NCBI RefSeq assembly: GCF_003086295.3
Contig: NC_092040.1
Coordinates: 60,181,559-60,245,558 of the forward strand
Origin: Arachis hypogaea
Lineage: Eukaryota; Streptophyta; Magnoliopsida; Fabales; Fabaceae
Length of the DNA: 64,000 nucleotides
Direction: 5' to 3'
Shown: positions 43,156 through 54,861 of the stretch, one piece after another
Numbering within the stretch: position 1 is the stretch's first letter
Layout of the letters: the number at the start of each line of letters is the position of its first letter
Made by a program: the position numbers and the translations under genes
The notes under the pieces: generated by a model
Databases searched by the model: none
The model's input: only the letters and a program-made list of their open reading frames with translations
Told to the model about the DNA's origin: nothing

Positions 43156-44063
43156 TGGTAGAAGTCTTAGGAGATGCGGAGCTTCCATGGGAACATAGAG
43201 TTGAAGAAAACCCCTCCAAGATGATTGAAATTGATGCTAGGAAGGAAAGTGCACACCTTCCAAGGCATACTCCATATGAAGACTTGGATGGGATAGAGAA
43301 AGAATTGAGTTCCCTTGGTGATGAAGATCAAGCATCAAGTCTTAGTGGTGAAGAATCCTTTGAGTATGAAGTACCTTCTCCGGTTGGATTTGAAGGCGTT
43401 AAGGAGGTAATTTTTTCTCACCCTCCCTATTATGATTTGAGTAAAGGAAACGGTTTAGATAAAATTGTTGAACAAAGGATTGAGATTAAGAGATCTTGTG
43501 AAGAGGTGGAAGTCCGTAGAAATAGAAGAACGGGGATTGGTTATGCTTTGTCAAGATCTTTGGAAGCATCTTTGCCTAGGTTGCCATCTACACCTTCATT
43601 TGAGTGGGTGAAATTCATTTCTATTAGCTTTATTATCCCACTTGAATATGGTTTGCTTGAAACGAATGGCCAACTTAGGGAAGTTTGTGGGATGAAGCGT
43701 AAGCGAAAGATGTTTTGTGGTGGGCGTTGCAAATCAAGGCTCATTATGGTTGATGCATCAAACATGAGATATAAAGGTTGGAGTAGTGCTCAAATAGAGG
43801 GGTCTAGGAGGATTGTTGGGCACTTCATAGAGAATTCACCTTACTCACCACCCGGTTGGACTAATAATGATGATCAACTTCAAGACGGGTGTGAAAACAA
43901 AGTGTGGGACCCCGGATCACAAGAAGAGGATCAACTTTGGGAGCCCCAAGCTTGTGAAGACCTCCATCAACACTTGGCTCAATCCATAAAAAATCTTGGG
44001 GCACAATGGAGAACCAAGCATTGGTGGGAGTTCCAAGATGAATATAAGCACAAGCCACCTTGA
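43156..44063 (+). CDS. C-terminal ORF fragment of element F, fused in frame to element E protease
   Basis: The open frame continues from the E protease (start 42924) across the junction without a stop, giving a 379-codon chimera. The F part begins VVEVLGDAELPWEHR and ends WWEFQDEYKHKPP; residues such as YSPPGWTNNDDQLQDG and WDPGSQEEDQLWEPQ recall C-terminal regions of legume retrotransposon polyproteins. No catalytic motif is seen. Function not recognised. Probably a relic, since no promoter or start of its own is evident. Confidence 0.6.
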
Positions 44064-44328
44064 TGAGGAGCTCTCCATAAGTCTAACTTAAGGACAATAA
44101 ACAAAAGTGCTAGGTGGGAGACACCCCACCATGGTAAATTCTTTTCATTTTTTTCTTTTTGTACATATTACTCGATTAGTTTAAATTCATGTTTTTGGTT
44201 TATTTGATGAGTTTAATTGGAAGTTTAATATGTTAAATAAGGTTTTCTGGTATTTTGGTAGCTGTTTGGAGGTTTGAAATGCTTAGAATGGTGCAAAAAC
44301 ATAGGAAAATTTTGAAAAAAACAGAGCA

Positions 44329-44582
44329 CCATCCACGCGTACGCGCACTGCATGCGTACGCGTGCATCAAGCGTTTTTGACCATCCACGCGAGCGCGGCA
44401 TGCACGCGTATGCATGGATTGAGAAGTTCCACCTTCCATATCTTGGCCCGAGAGTTAGGCCTGCACTGTGCGGAAATTGGGCCTGAGGCACAAACCTATT
44501 TGTGCGCTCGCGCACATGACGCGTACGCGCCACTCTCGAAATAAGCCATCGACGCGCGCGCGTCATGCGTGCGTGCGCGTGG
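44329..44582. repeat. Alternating purine-pyrimidine palindrome array of element F
   Basis: Units include CACGCGTACGCGCA, TGCATGCGTACGCGTGCA, GCATGCACGCGTATGCAT, TGTGCGCTCGCGCACA, GACGCGTACGCGCC and CGACGCGCGCGCGTCATGCG. They are self-complementary, CpG-dense and often preceded by CCATC. A related cluster lies in the LTR at 47505-47536. Confidence 0.88.
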
Positions 44583-44699
44583 ATGCCCTTTCTTCCATCC
44601 ATTTCTTTTCTTCTCCTCTTTCCATTTCTTTTCCTTCTCCTTTCTTCTTCCCTCCTCCAATCCCTCATCCAACACTTCCAAACACCATGGATAACCATT

Positions 44700-44765
44700 T
44701 ATTTTAGTTAGTTATTAGTTAGTTAGTTAGTTAATTAGTTAGTTCGTTAGTTGATTAGTTAGTTT
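44700..44765. repeat. TTAG-rich tetranucleotide repeat
   Basis: About 13 TTAG units with TTAATTAG, TTCG and TTGA variants. Confidence 0.9.
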
Positions 44766-46263
44766 TAGTTTAGTTTTCATTTTATTTTCTCTCTTTTCAT
44801 CATAAGTGTTGGATTGATATTCTTGTTTACCATTAATTGTTGCTAAGTATTAAAAAGGGATGTTTTCTTAACATCATTATGTTTACAATCTTTGTTGGAT
44901 TCTATGATTGTGGTTATATTTTGCTACTTGGTTTTGAGTTTTTCATGCTTACCTTTTGAAAAATACCAAGTGATGAGAATTGCCTTCGAGCTTGTAACTC
45001 TTTTGAATTACATGTTGTAGCTAGCCATCATGTGATTTGGATCCTTTTCCTTGATTAGGCAACCTCTTGATAGATGATGTTATGCATTTACCTTAATGCA
45101 TTGTATTTCATGATCATATGCATCCATATGTTTTAGCTTGAATGCTTCCATGCTTCTCTAATGCTTGTTTTACCTTACAAGTTTACTTAAAGCATCTCAA
45201 GCATACTAGAATGAGTAAAGTGCATGCTTCTTTGGTGACATAGCTTTTTATGCTAATGTGTGTTCTAAACCGCGCAATTTAGAATTCACACATTTATTTG
45301 TCATTAATGTCACAATAATTCACTCACTCAATTCTAGTGATTTACCTCATTCCAACAATTATGCTTCCTTGCTTTTGTATTACCCTACCTTACGGTGTTA
45401 TATTTTTGTTTTTCATGATGAATGCACCACAAGCAATAACGGAAGCAAGACTAAGAACACGTAGCAATCCGGAGAGTCGCCGTACCCCCTTGCTCATCTT
45501 TGAGTGCACCGAGGACGGTGCAAACTTTTAAGTGTGGGGAGGTCGTCCGACCGTTCGGCGATTTTGGGTGACAAATTTCTAATCCCAACACTTTTGCATT
45601 TCATTTTAGGTTTTTAGGATTTTTGTTGCATTTTCTTATTTTTTTGCATATATATACACAATAAGCTTAGTCAAAATAATGAAAATTTTCAAGATTTCTA
45701 TCTATAGGGCACCTCAATTGATTTGAGTGAAAACTCTTTATAGAGCTTGCTTGAATTATATATCTTGTGGATCATGTTTTTGAGCTAAGAACACAAGCAA
45801 GTGAGTTTTGAGTCTAATGGTGTGGTTACATCTTATAACCACTTATTTTCCATTCTTGTGTGCATTATTCTCTTTCTATGATTGTAATCTTTGATTTGTT
45901 TGATTCTTTATGTCCGTTATTTTGTGTATTCATGCATTTATATGATTGAGGCCATCATTTCATTAGCTCACTCACCCAAATGGCCTTACCTTTTATCTTC
46001 CATTGTTAGCCAAATTTGAGCCTACGACTAACCCACTTGTTCTTAATTTTAGCACATTACAAGCCTAAAGCGGAAAACAATAAATATCCTTATTTGGATC
46101 TTGATTAGCTTAGGCTAGTGTGTGTGAGTATCATTCAAGTGTGGGAACCTTGGGACATTGGGTGAATAAAAGGGTAGTTTTGTATTATTATTGGAAATAT
46201 TGGGAATTGGGTACATACTCATGTATTGATCAAATGTAAAACCTTATGCATTGAGGTTCTTGT

Positions 46264-46385
46264 ACATAGAAAGAAAGAAAAAAATGAGAAAAAGAAAAAA
46301 AAAAGAAAAGAAAAACAATATGGAAAAGAAAAAAAAGAAAAAAATAGAAAAAGAAAGAAAAAGAAAAAAAAGAAAGGAATAAAAA
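46264..46385. repeat. Purine-only tract
   Basis: About 120 bp almost entirely A and G (AAAGAAAGAAAAAAATGAG, AAAAGAAAAAAAAAAGAAAA). Lysine/glutamate-rich or phenylalanine-rich ORFs here are artefacts of composition. Confidence 0.95.
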
Positions 46386-47063
46386 GGGGACAAAATGCCC
46401 CAAATCAAAGTATAGTCCAATAAAATCAATGCATAGGTGTTGTGAAATTAAAAAGGAATACATGAGTATGTGAAAAAGTGAGGAATGGGTAGTTAGATTA
46501 GAACTTAATTGTATAGGATGTCATAGGTTAGGTGGGAAGTTTAAGCTTATCAAAGATTCAAATTTCAAACTCACTTAACCAAATATGCATCCTACCTTGA
46601 CCCTAGCCCCATTACAACCTAAAGAAAAGACCTCATGATACTTGTATGCATGCATGAAATATATGTCGATTGTTAGAAGAAAAACAATTCTTAGAAAGTA
46701 TGATTAGGAGAGAATTGAGTGAATCAACCCTAAACACTTAAGTGAATAGAGTGCAAATACATCCGGTGAGGATTTGATGCTCAATTACATGTTTCCACCA
46801 ATGATCATCTCCTTTCATACAAGTTTGTAAAAATATTTAATAGCTCAATTCAATTGTGGTTTGGCATGGTTGTTAATACCTTTTGCCCTTGTGCTTATAT
46901 ATGCTTCTTGGGAATTAATTTATTCTGACCAAGCAATTGCATTCATGTAGATAGTTGCATATAGGTAGATTACATTTAGTTAGTTTTCATTGAATAAATG
47001 TTGATCCCTTTGCTTTCTCTTGGTTTAAGCATAAGGACATGCTTGGTTTAAGTGTGGGTAGGT

Positions 47064-48609
47064 TGACAAACCCCAATTTGACGGTTTATCTTGTATTGAT
47101 TTTAGGGGATTTTATAACCTTTTACCCACATTTATTCAATGAAATAGCATGGTTTTGTATATTCTCCTTTAATTGTGCTTAAGAGTGAAAACATGCTTTT
47201 TAGGCCTTAAAATAGCTAAATCTAATTCACCTTGATTCCATTAGATGCCTTGATATGTTTGTTAAGTGATTTAAGGTTTAGGAGGCAAAGATTGGATCAA
47301 GGGAATGAAGAAAGAAGCATGAAAAGTTGGAGAACTCATGAAGAAATGAAAGAACCGGAAAGCTGTCAAGCCGACCTCTTCACACTTAAACGACCATAAC
47401 TTTGAGCTACAAAGATCCAAATGATGCGGTTCTAGTTGGGTTGGAAAGCTAACATCCGGGGCTTCGAAATGATATAAATTTTGCCATATGTTACTTCGCG
47501 TTCAGGGGCGCGCACGCGCACTTTGCGCGCGCGCCGATTCTGTCCGTGGCCCACTTTAATGAAATCGTCCCCAGCGGTTTTAGGTGCCTTGTGGGCCCAA
47601 TCCAACTCATTTCTAATGCTATTTAAGTCAAGGATTGAAGAGGGATGAGACATCTAGTTACCATTAGTTTAGTTTAGTAGTTAGAATTAGTTTCTAGAGA
47701 GAGAAGCTCTCACTTCTCTCTAGAATTAGGATTAGGATTAGGATTAGTTCTTTGATCTAGGTTTTAATCTTTGCTTTCTTCTACTTCTACCTTTCAATTC
47801 TTTGTTGTCACATTCATCTTCTTCCATTCCTTTGTTGTAATTTCCTTTATGTTGTTCTATTGCTTTGTTATAGATCTACTATTGTTCCTTCCATTTTCTT
47901 TCAATTCAATAAGAGGTAATTCATAATAATTATTCTTCTTTGCTTTTCTATTGTTGATCTCTTGCCCTTGTAGTTAGATCTCTCTTTAATTCTTGCAATT
48001 TATGTTGTTTACTTTTATTGCCTTTTATGTGTTTGTTGAAATGCCTCTTCTAGATATAGTGTAGATTTTGTTCCTCTTGGCCTAGGTAGAGTAATTAGTG
48101 ACACTTGAGTTATCTAATTTCTTTGTTGATTGGTAATTGGAGAGATTGCTAATTGGTTTAGAGTGCACTAAAGCTAGTCTTTCCTTGGGAGTTGGCTAGG
48201 ACTTGTGGCTCACGTCAATTCATCCACTTGATTTTCCTTTATTTAGTAAGGGTTAACTAAGTGGTAGCAATGAACAATTCTCATCACAATTGAGAAGGAT
48301 AACTAGGATAGAACCTCTAATTTTCATACCTTGCTAAGAGCCTTTTATAGTTGTTAGTTTACTTTCTTGCCATTTATCTTTCATGTTTCTTATTAAAACC
48401 CCAAAATAACTCACAACCAATAACAAGACACTTTATTGTAATTCCTAGGGAGAACGACCCGAGGTTTCAATACTTCGGTTTATAAATTTAGGGGTTTGTT
48501 ACTTGTGACAAACAATCTTTTGTATGAAAGGATTATTGTTGGTTTAGAAACTATACTTGCAACGAGAATTCATTAGTGAATTTCTAAGCCGTCAAAAATC
48601 CAATCATCA
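47064..48609 (+). repeat. 3' LTR of element F
   Basis: From TGACAAACCCCAATTTGACG to AAAAATCCAATCATCA, 1546 bp. TATA-like CTATTTAAGTC near 47620. U3 holds GGCGCGCACGCGCACTTTGC followed by GCGCGCGCC (about 47507-47536). Directly followed by element E pol sequence. Confidence 0.8.
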
Positions 48610-49560
48610 AAAGGATAAACCTCCTAGACCCGAGCTCAAACCATTACCACCATCCCTGAAGTATGCATTTCTGGGAGAAGGTGACACTTTTCCAGTGATT
48701 ATAAGCTCTACTTTAAACTCACAGGAAGAGGAAGCACTAATTCAAGTGCTAAGGACACATAAGACAGCTCTTGGGTGGTCCATAAGTGATCTTAAGGGCA
48801 TTAGCCCAGCAAGATGCATGCACAAGATCCTATTGGATGATAATGCCAAGCCAGTGGTTCAACCACAGAGGCAGCTAAATCCAGCCATGAAAGAGGTGGT
48901 GCAGAAAGAGGTCACTAAGTTACTAGAGGCTGGGATTATTTATCCTATTTCTGATAGCCCCTGGGTGAGCCCTGTCCAAGTTGTCCCCAAGAAGGGAGGC
49001 ATGACAGTAGTTCATAATGAAAAGAATGAACTGGTTCCCACAAGAACAGTTACGGGGTGGCATATGTGTATTGACTATAGAAGGCTCAATACAGCCACCA
49101 GAAAGGATCATTTTCCTTTACCATTCATAGACCAAATGCTAGAAAGACTAGCTGGTCATGATTATTACTGCTTTTTAGATGGCTATTCAGGTTACAACCA
49201 AATTGTAGCAGATCCTCAGGACCAAGAGAAGACAGCATTCACTTGCCCTTCTGGCGTATTTGCCTACAGAAGAATGCCTTTTGGTTTGTGTAATGCACCT
49301 GCAACTTTTCAGAGATGCATGCTATCCATCTTCTCTGATATGGTAGAGAAGTTCCTAGAAGTCTTCATGGATGACTTCTCAGTATATGGAGACTCATTCA
49401 GCTCCTGTCTTAATCATCTAGCACTTGTCCTGAAAAGGTGCCAAGAGACTAACCTGGTCTTAAACTAGGAGAAATGTCACTTCATGGTGACTGAAGGAAT
49501 TGTCATTGGGCACAAAATTTCAGGCAAGGGAATAGAGGTGGATCAAGCAAAGGTATAAGT
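48610..49560 (+). pseudogene. pol (RT): Reverse transcriptase of element E
   Basis: Resumes with DKPPRPELKPLPPSLKYAF and reads through all RT motifs: [53 protein letters not shown] and FMDD. TAG replaces the Trp codon after NLVLN (near 49467), and another TAA follows QAKV (near 49556). It stays in one frame where A has shifts, so A and E together show the ancestral frame. Confidence 0.9.
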
Positions 49561-51455
49561 AATTGAAAAATTACCACTACCTACCAATGTTAAGGTAATC
49601 AGAAACTTTCTAGGGCATGCAGGATTTTACAGAAGGTTCATAAAGAACTTTTCAAAAATTGCAAAACCTCTAAGCAGCCTGCTAGCTGCTGACACGCCAT
49701 TTGTGTTTGACACAGAGTGTCTGCAGGTGTTTGAGACCCTGAAAGCCAAGCTGGTCACAGCACCAGTAATCTCTGCACCAGATTGGACATTACCATTTGA
49801 ACTCATGTGTGATGCCAGTGACCATGCCATTGGTGCAGTGTTGGGACAGAGGCACAACAAGCTTCTGCACGTCATTTATTATGCTAGCCGTGTTCTAAAT
49901 GATGCACAGAAGAATTACACAACCACAGAAAAAGAGTTACTTGCAGTGGTTTATGCCATTGACAAGTTTAGATCCTATTTAGTAGGGTCAAAAGTGATTG
50001 TGTACACTGATCATGCTGCTCTTAAATACTTACTCACAAAGCAGGATTCAAAACCCAGGCTCATAAGGTGGGTGTTGCTTCTGCAAGAGTTCGATATAGA
50101 GATAAGAGACAGAAAAGGGACAGAGAACTAGGTAGCTGATCATCTGTCCCAAATAGAACCAGTAGCTGGGGCCTCCATCCCCTCTACTGAGATCTCTGAG
50201 ACCTTTCCAGATGAGCAACTCTTTGCCATTCAGGAAGCTCCATGGTTTGTAGACATTGCAAACTATAAAGCTGCGAGGTTCATACCCCAAGAGTACAGCA
50301 GAGTGCAAAGAAAAAAAATTATTTTCAGATGCCAAGTACTACCTATGGGACGAACCATATCTCTTTAAGAGATGTGCAGACGGAATGATCCGCAGATGTG
50401 TACCTAGAGAGGAAGCACAAAGGATCCTATGGCATTGTCATGGATCACAGTATGGGGGACATTTCGGAAGTGAGCGAACAGCCACTAAAGTCCTCCAATG
50501 CGGCTTTTACTGGCCTACTCTCTATAGGGATGCCCGAGAGTTTGTGCGTAACTGTGACAGTTGCCAAAGAGCTGATAACTTGCCGCATGGTTACGCCATG
50601 CCTCAACAAGGGATCTTAGAGATTGAATTGTTTGATGTATGGGGTATTGACTTCATGGGTCCCTTCCCACCATCATACTCAAACACGTATATTCTGGTGG
50701 CAGTAGACTATGTATCTAAATGGGTAGAAGCAATTGCCACTCCCAATAATGATACTAAGACTGTGTTGAAATTCCTCCAGAAACACATCTTCAGCAGGTT
50801 TGGTGTTCCCAGAGTACTAATCAGTGATGGGGGCACTCATTTCTGCAATAAACAGCTGTACTTTGCTATGGTCCGATATAGAATTAGCCACAAAGTAGCA
50901 ACTCTGTATCATCCACAGACAAATGGGCAGGCTGAAGTCTCTAATAGAGAGCTAAAAAGAATCCTGGAACGGACTATTATTGCCCGTAGAAAGGATTGGG
51001 CAAAGAGCTTGGATGATGCTCTGTGGGCATACAGAACAGCATTCAAGACTCCTATAGGAACCTCTCCATACGAACTTGTGTATGGGAAGGCCTGTCATCT
51101 GCCCGTGGAACTGGAACATAAAGCCTACTGGGCAACCAGATTCCTAAACATGGATGCTAAGTTAGTTGGTGAAAAAAGATTGCTCTAGCTAAATGAGCTA
51201 GAGGAGTTCAGACTCAGTGCCTTTGAAAATGCAAAAATTTATAAGGAAAAGGCAAAGAAGTGGCATGACAAGAAGTTGTCATCCAGAGTCTTTGAGCCAG
51301 GACAAAAAGTTCTGCTCTTCAACTCTAGGCTCAAATTATTCCCAGGAAAACTTAAATCCCGGTGGAGGGGTCCGTATGTGATTACAGGAGTGTCACCATA
51401 TGGATATGTTGAGCTTCAAGATATTGATTCGGATAAAAAGTTCATTGTTAAAGGG
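49561..51455 (+). pseudogene. pol (RH-IN): RNase H and integrase of element E
   Basis: [45 protein letters not shown] and [11 protein letters not shown], then TAG after KGTEN (near 50130), an extra A in a run of eight (about 50312-50319) that shifts the frame, and a fully readable integrase ([53 protein letters not shown]). A TAG after KRLL (near 51187) precedes the C-terminal domain. At about 51455 the last codons ([12 protein letters not shown] in A) are deleted and the sequence joins the palindrome array. Confidence 0.9.
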
Positions 51456-51462
51456 CACCTGG

Positions 51463-51542
51463 CTGGGCGTTAAATGCCCATAATGGCCACCAAGTGGGCG
51501 TTAAACGCCAGAATGGATACCATTCTGGGCGTTTAACGCCAG
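51463..51542 (+). repeat. Short palindrome array after pol of element E
   Basis: Three units: CTGGGCGTTAAATGCCCA, TGGGCGTTAAACGCCA and CTGGGCGTTTAACGCCAG. Equivalent to 11081-11414 in A but reduced, because the deletion at 51455 removed the post-pol block and earlier units. Confidence 0.9.
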
Positions 51543-51880
51543 AAAGGTAGGAGACATAGATTTTGTTTTCCACTTCAAATTTTTTCAAACTTTCTTATTT
51601 TGATCCATAATTTTTTGCATAAACACATTACAAACTTTCATCATTCACCTTCAAATTTCAAAAATTAAACAACTTTCTAAATCATTCCTCAAAATCTCTT
51701 TCAAATCCTTTCCAAATCTTCTTCAAAAACTCAAATATCTTCTCAAATTCTTTCCATATCTTCTCAAATCTCCTTCAAAATTTTCGAAATCTCTGCCCCT
51801 CCCTTATAAATAACGCTCGGCCATCTCCCTCTCCCCACCATTCGAATTTGCTCTCATCCTCTCTCTCCTCTTTTCTTTCT

Positions 51881-51916
51881 TTTGCTTGAGGGCAAGTAAA
51901 CCTCTAAGTTTGGTGT
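51881..51916 (+). other. Hairpin plus AAGTTTGGTGT module before the extra ORF of element E
   Basis: TTTGCTTGAGGGCAAGTAAA, then CCTCT, then AAGTTTGGTGT. The stem has one mismatch (GT in the right arm). Confidence 0.7.
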
Positions 51917-51954
51917 GCTTTTCCGTGATCGCTAAGCCAAGATTTATCAAGATC

Positions 51955-52873
51955 ATGGCTCCTAAGGGAAAACAAACCAATTCAAGAGGCAAGAAAGAGA
52001 ATACTCCAAAGAATCTTTGGAGTCAAGAGAAGTTCTTAACCAAAGAACATGCAGACCATTACCACAAATAATGGGTCTGAGGTTAGTGATCCCGGAAGTT
52101 AAATTCGATCTGAAAGGAGACGAATATCCGGAGATCCAAGAGAAAATTCGAAACAGAGGATGGGAAGTTCTAACCAACCCTGAGACAAAGGTTGGAAGAA
52201 ATATGGTTCAGGAATTCTACTCAAATCTGTGGTTGACAGATAAGCAGAGAATGACTGGAACTGCTTTTCATACCTACAAAACCATGGTCAGAGGGAGAAT
52301 TATTTACTTCCATCTGGACAAAATAAGAGAGGTCTTCAAATTGCCTCAACTACAAGATGATCTTGAATCCTTTAATAGGAGAATGGTGAGAGCAGATAAG
52401 GGGTTGGATCAAGTTCTAGAGGACATATGCCTTCCTGGAACTAAGTGGACAACCAATTCAAAAGGTGTCCCAAACCAACTCAAGAGAGGAGATCTCAAAC
52501 CAATTGTAAGGGGTTGGCTAGACCTTATTGGGTGTTCTATATTGACCACTAGCAATCATTCTGAGGTCACCATCAAGAGAGCAGTGATGATTCATTGCAT
52601 TATACTGGGAAAAGAAGTGGAGGTTCATCATCTGATTGCTTGTGAGATTTACACAATTGCAAACAAGAATTCCACTGAAGCCAAACTGGCTTACCCAAGC
52701 TTAATCTCTTTGCTATGTAAAGATGCTGGGGTGAGGATGGGAGTAGATGAATTCATCCCAATTGAACATCCAATCACCAAGAAGTCAATGGAAGGACAAA
52801 TACAAGATAACTCTATCAAAAGGAGGGCGCAGGAGTTCCTCCCTGAACTTCCTGAAATTGACTACTGGGCCAG
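51955..52873 (+). pseudogene. Extra ORF of element E, broken and truncated
   Basis: Starts MAPKGKQTNSRGKKENTPKN as in A. A stop follows HYHK near 52070, after which the rest of the domain (VIPEVKFDLKGDEYPEIQEK, LPQLQDDLESFNRRM, HCIILGKEVEVHHLI) reads without a stop in the neighbouring frame to FLPELPEIDYW. Element G then interrupts at 52874, so apparent coding beyond that is LTR sequence. The coiled-coil tail lies outside the window. Confidence 0.85.
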
Positions 52874-54486
52874 TGGTGCACGAAATTGTGATCATCAATG
52901 GCGCCATCAACATGATACGCTCAATTGCAATCTCAATTCTTTATCACAACTTTGCACATCTAACCAGCAAGTGCACCGGGTCATCCAAGTAATAAACCTT
53001 ACGCGAGTAAGGGTCGATCCCACGGAGATTGTTGGTATGAAGCAAGCTATGGTCATCTTGTAAATCTCAGTCAGGCAGATTCAAATGGTTATAGATGATT
53101 TATGAATAAAGCATAAAATAAAGATAGAGATACTTATGTAATTCATTGGTGAGAATTTCAGATAAGCGTATGAAGATGCTTTGTCCCTTCCGTCTCTCTG
53201 CTTTCCTACTGTCTTCATCCAATCCTTCTTACTCCTTTCCAATGCAAGCTGTATGTTGGGCATCACTGTTGTCAGTGGCTACAATCCCGTCCTTTCAGTG
53301 AAAATGTTCAACGCACCCTGTCACGGCACGGCTAATCATCTATCGGTTCTCAATCAGGTTTGAATAGAATCCATTGATTCTTTTGCGTCTGTCACTAACG
53401 CCCAGCCTTTAGGAGTTTGAAGCTCGTCACAGTCATTCAATCATTGAATCCTACTCAGAATACCACAAACAAGGTTTAGACCTTCCAGATTCTCTTTAAT
53501 GCCGCCATCAATTCTAGCTTATACCACGAAGATTCCGATTAAGGGATCTAAGAGATATTCACTCAATCTAAGGTAGAACAGAGGTGGTTGTCAGGCACAC
53601 GTTCATAGGTGAGAATGATGATGAGTGTCACGGATCATCACATTCATCAACTTGAAGAACAAGTGATATCTTAGAACAAGAATAAGCCGAATTGAATAGA
53701 AGAACAATAGTAATTGCATTAATACTCGAGGTACAGCAGAGCTCCACACCTTAATCTATGGTGTGTAGAAACTCCACCATTGAAAATACATAAGAACAAG
53801 GTCTAGGCATGGCCGAATGGCCAGCCTCCCATGATCTAAGAACTAGACGTCCAAAGATGAAAATACAATAGTAAAAGGTCCTATTTGTAGAGAACTAGTA
53901 GCCTAGGGTTTTCAAAGATGAGTAAATTACATAAAAATCCACTTCCGGGCCCACTTGGTGTGTGCTTGGGCTGAGAATTGAAGCATTTTCGTGTAGAGAC
54001 TCTTCTTGGAGTTAAACGCCAGCTTTTGTGCCAGTTTGGGCGTTTAACTTCCATTCTTGTGCCAGTTCCGGCGTTTAACGCCGAGCAGTTTTGAGCTGAT
54101 TTGGAACGCCGGTTTGGACCATTAAATCTCGGGCAAAGTATGAACTATTATATATTGCTGGAAAGCCCAGGATGTCTACTTTCCAACGCCATTGAGAGCG
54201 CGCCAATTGGGCTTCTGTAGCTCCAGAAAATTCACTTTGAGTGCAGGAAGGTCAGAATCCAACAGCATCTGCAGTCCTTTTCAGCCTCTGAATCAGATTT
54301 TTGCTCAGGTCCCTCAATTTCAGCCAGAAAATACCTAAAATCACAAAAAAATACACAAACTCATAGTAAAGTCCAGAAAAGTGAATTTTAACTAAAAACT
54401 AATAAAAATTTAATAAAAACTAAGTAAAACATACTAAAAACATACTAAAAACAATGCCAAAAAGCTTATAAATTATCCGCTCATCA
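52874..54486 (-). repeat. 3' LTR of element G
   Basis: Minus strand: TGATGAGCGG to AATTTCGTGCACCA, 1613 bp. U3 has CTTGGAGTTAAACGCCAG-like and CCGGCGTTTAACGCCG units (near 54008-54085) resembling element E, whereas the R region has the GGCCATTCGGCCATGCC string of B-type LTRs, so the LTR looks mosaic. A primer-site-like TGATGGCGCCATTGATGAT lies just before its end (about 52892-52911). Confidence 0.88.
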
Positions 54487-54525
54487 CAACACCAAACTTA
54501 AATTGTTGCTTGTCCCCAAGCAACT
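54487..54525 (-). other. Terminal hairpin plus AAGTTTGGTGT module of element G
   Basis: Minus strand: CAGTTGCTTGGGGACAAGCA then ACAATTTAAGTTTGGTGTTG, abutting the LTR. Confidence 0.75.
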
Positions 54526-54861
54526 GAAAATCAAATAAGATAAAAAGAAGAGAATATGCAATGAATTCCAAAAGCATCTATGAAGATCAGTATTAATTAG
54601 ATCAGTGGAGCTTTAACTTTTTGCCTCTGAACAGTTTTGGCATCTCACTCTATCCTTTGAAACTCAGAATCATTGGCTTCTATAGGAACTCAGAATCCAG
54701 ATAGTGTTATTGATTTTCCTAGTTAAGTATAATGATTCTTGAACACAGCTACTTTATGAGTCTTGGCCGTGGCCCAAAGCACTCTGTCTTCCAGTATTAC
54801 CACCGGATACATACATGCTACAGACACATAACTGGGTGAACCTTTTCAGATTGTGACTCAG
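54526..54861 (-). other. Partial conserved 3' non-coding region of element G
   Basis: Matches the end of the 13336-14070 block of A (GGGCCACGGCCAAGACTC and TCACAATCTGAAAAGGTTCA on the minus strand). Cut by element B' within the TGAGTCACAATC string. Confidence 0.75.

Larger units (their letters stand above)
44064..47063 (+). other. 3' non-coding region of element F
   Basis: About 3 kb with no convincing gene. Contains a GCGTACGCG palindrome array (44329-44582), a TTAG-rich repeat (44700-44765), AAGTGTGGGGAGGTCGTCCG near 45530, a purine-only tract (46264-46385) and TTAAGTGTGGGTAGGT just before the LTR, a plausible plus-strand primer region. Confidence 0.65.
43156..48609 (+). mobile_element. 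Element F: 5'-truncated LTR retrotransposon of another family
   Basis: Contains the last ~300 codons of an ORF, a long non-coding 3' region with palindrome arrays and one LTR (47064-48609). It has no 5' LTR, primer-binding site or pol. The left junction lies inside coding sequence and there is no target duplication; the right side returns to element E pol. This indicates a deletion removed the 5' part of F plus a few bases of E. The LTR ends (TGACAAACCCC ... AATCATCA) differ from the Athila-like elements here. Confidence 0.8.
29891..52873 (+). mobile_element. Element E: Athila-like full-coding element, interrupted by C, F and G
   Basis: 5' LTR (29891-31413), primer-binding site, gag-pro to 33706, resuming at 42758 after element C. 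It reads to 43155, resumes at 48610 after element F with RT, RNase H and integrase, then a short palindrome array, a hairpin module and the extra ORF, which is cut at 52873 by element G. The protein order equals that of A and the sequence is closely related. The 3' LTR is outside the window. There are several nonsense mutations and one deletion after integrase. Confidence 0.92.
52874..54861 (-). mobile_element. Element G: 3' end of a B-type retrotransposon
   Basis: Minus strand. The 3' LTR (52874-54486) is followed inward by the terminal hairpin module and the beginning of the conserved 3' non-coding region, then cut at 54862 by element B'. The remainder lies beyond the right edge. Flanking base pairs on the left are GCCAG. 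Confidence 0.88.

Noticed and set aside
46226..46463. Lysine-rich and phenylalanine-rich ORFs on both strands
   Set aside because: They are produced by a purine-only tract and lack any domain.
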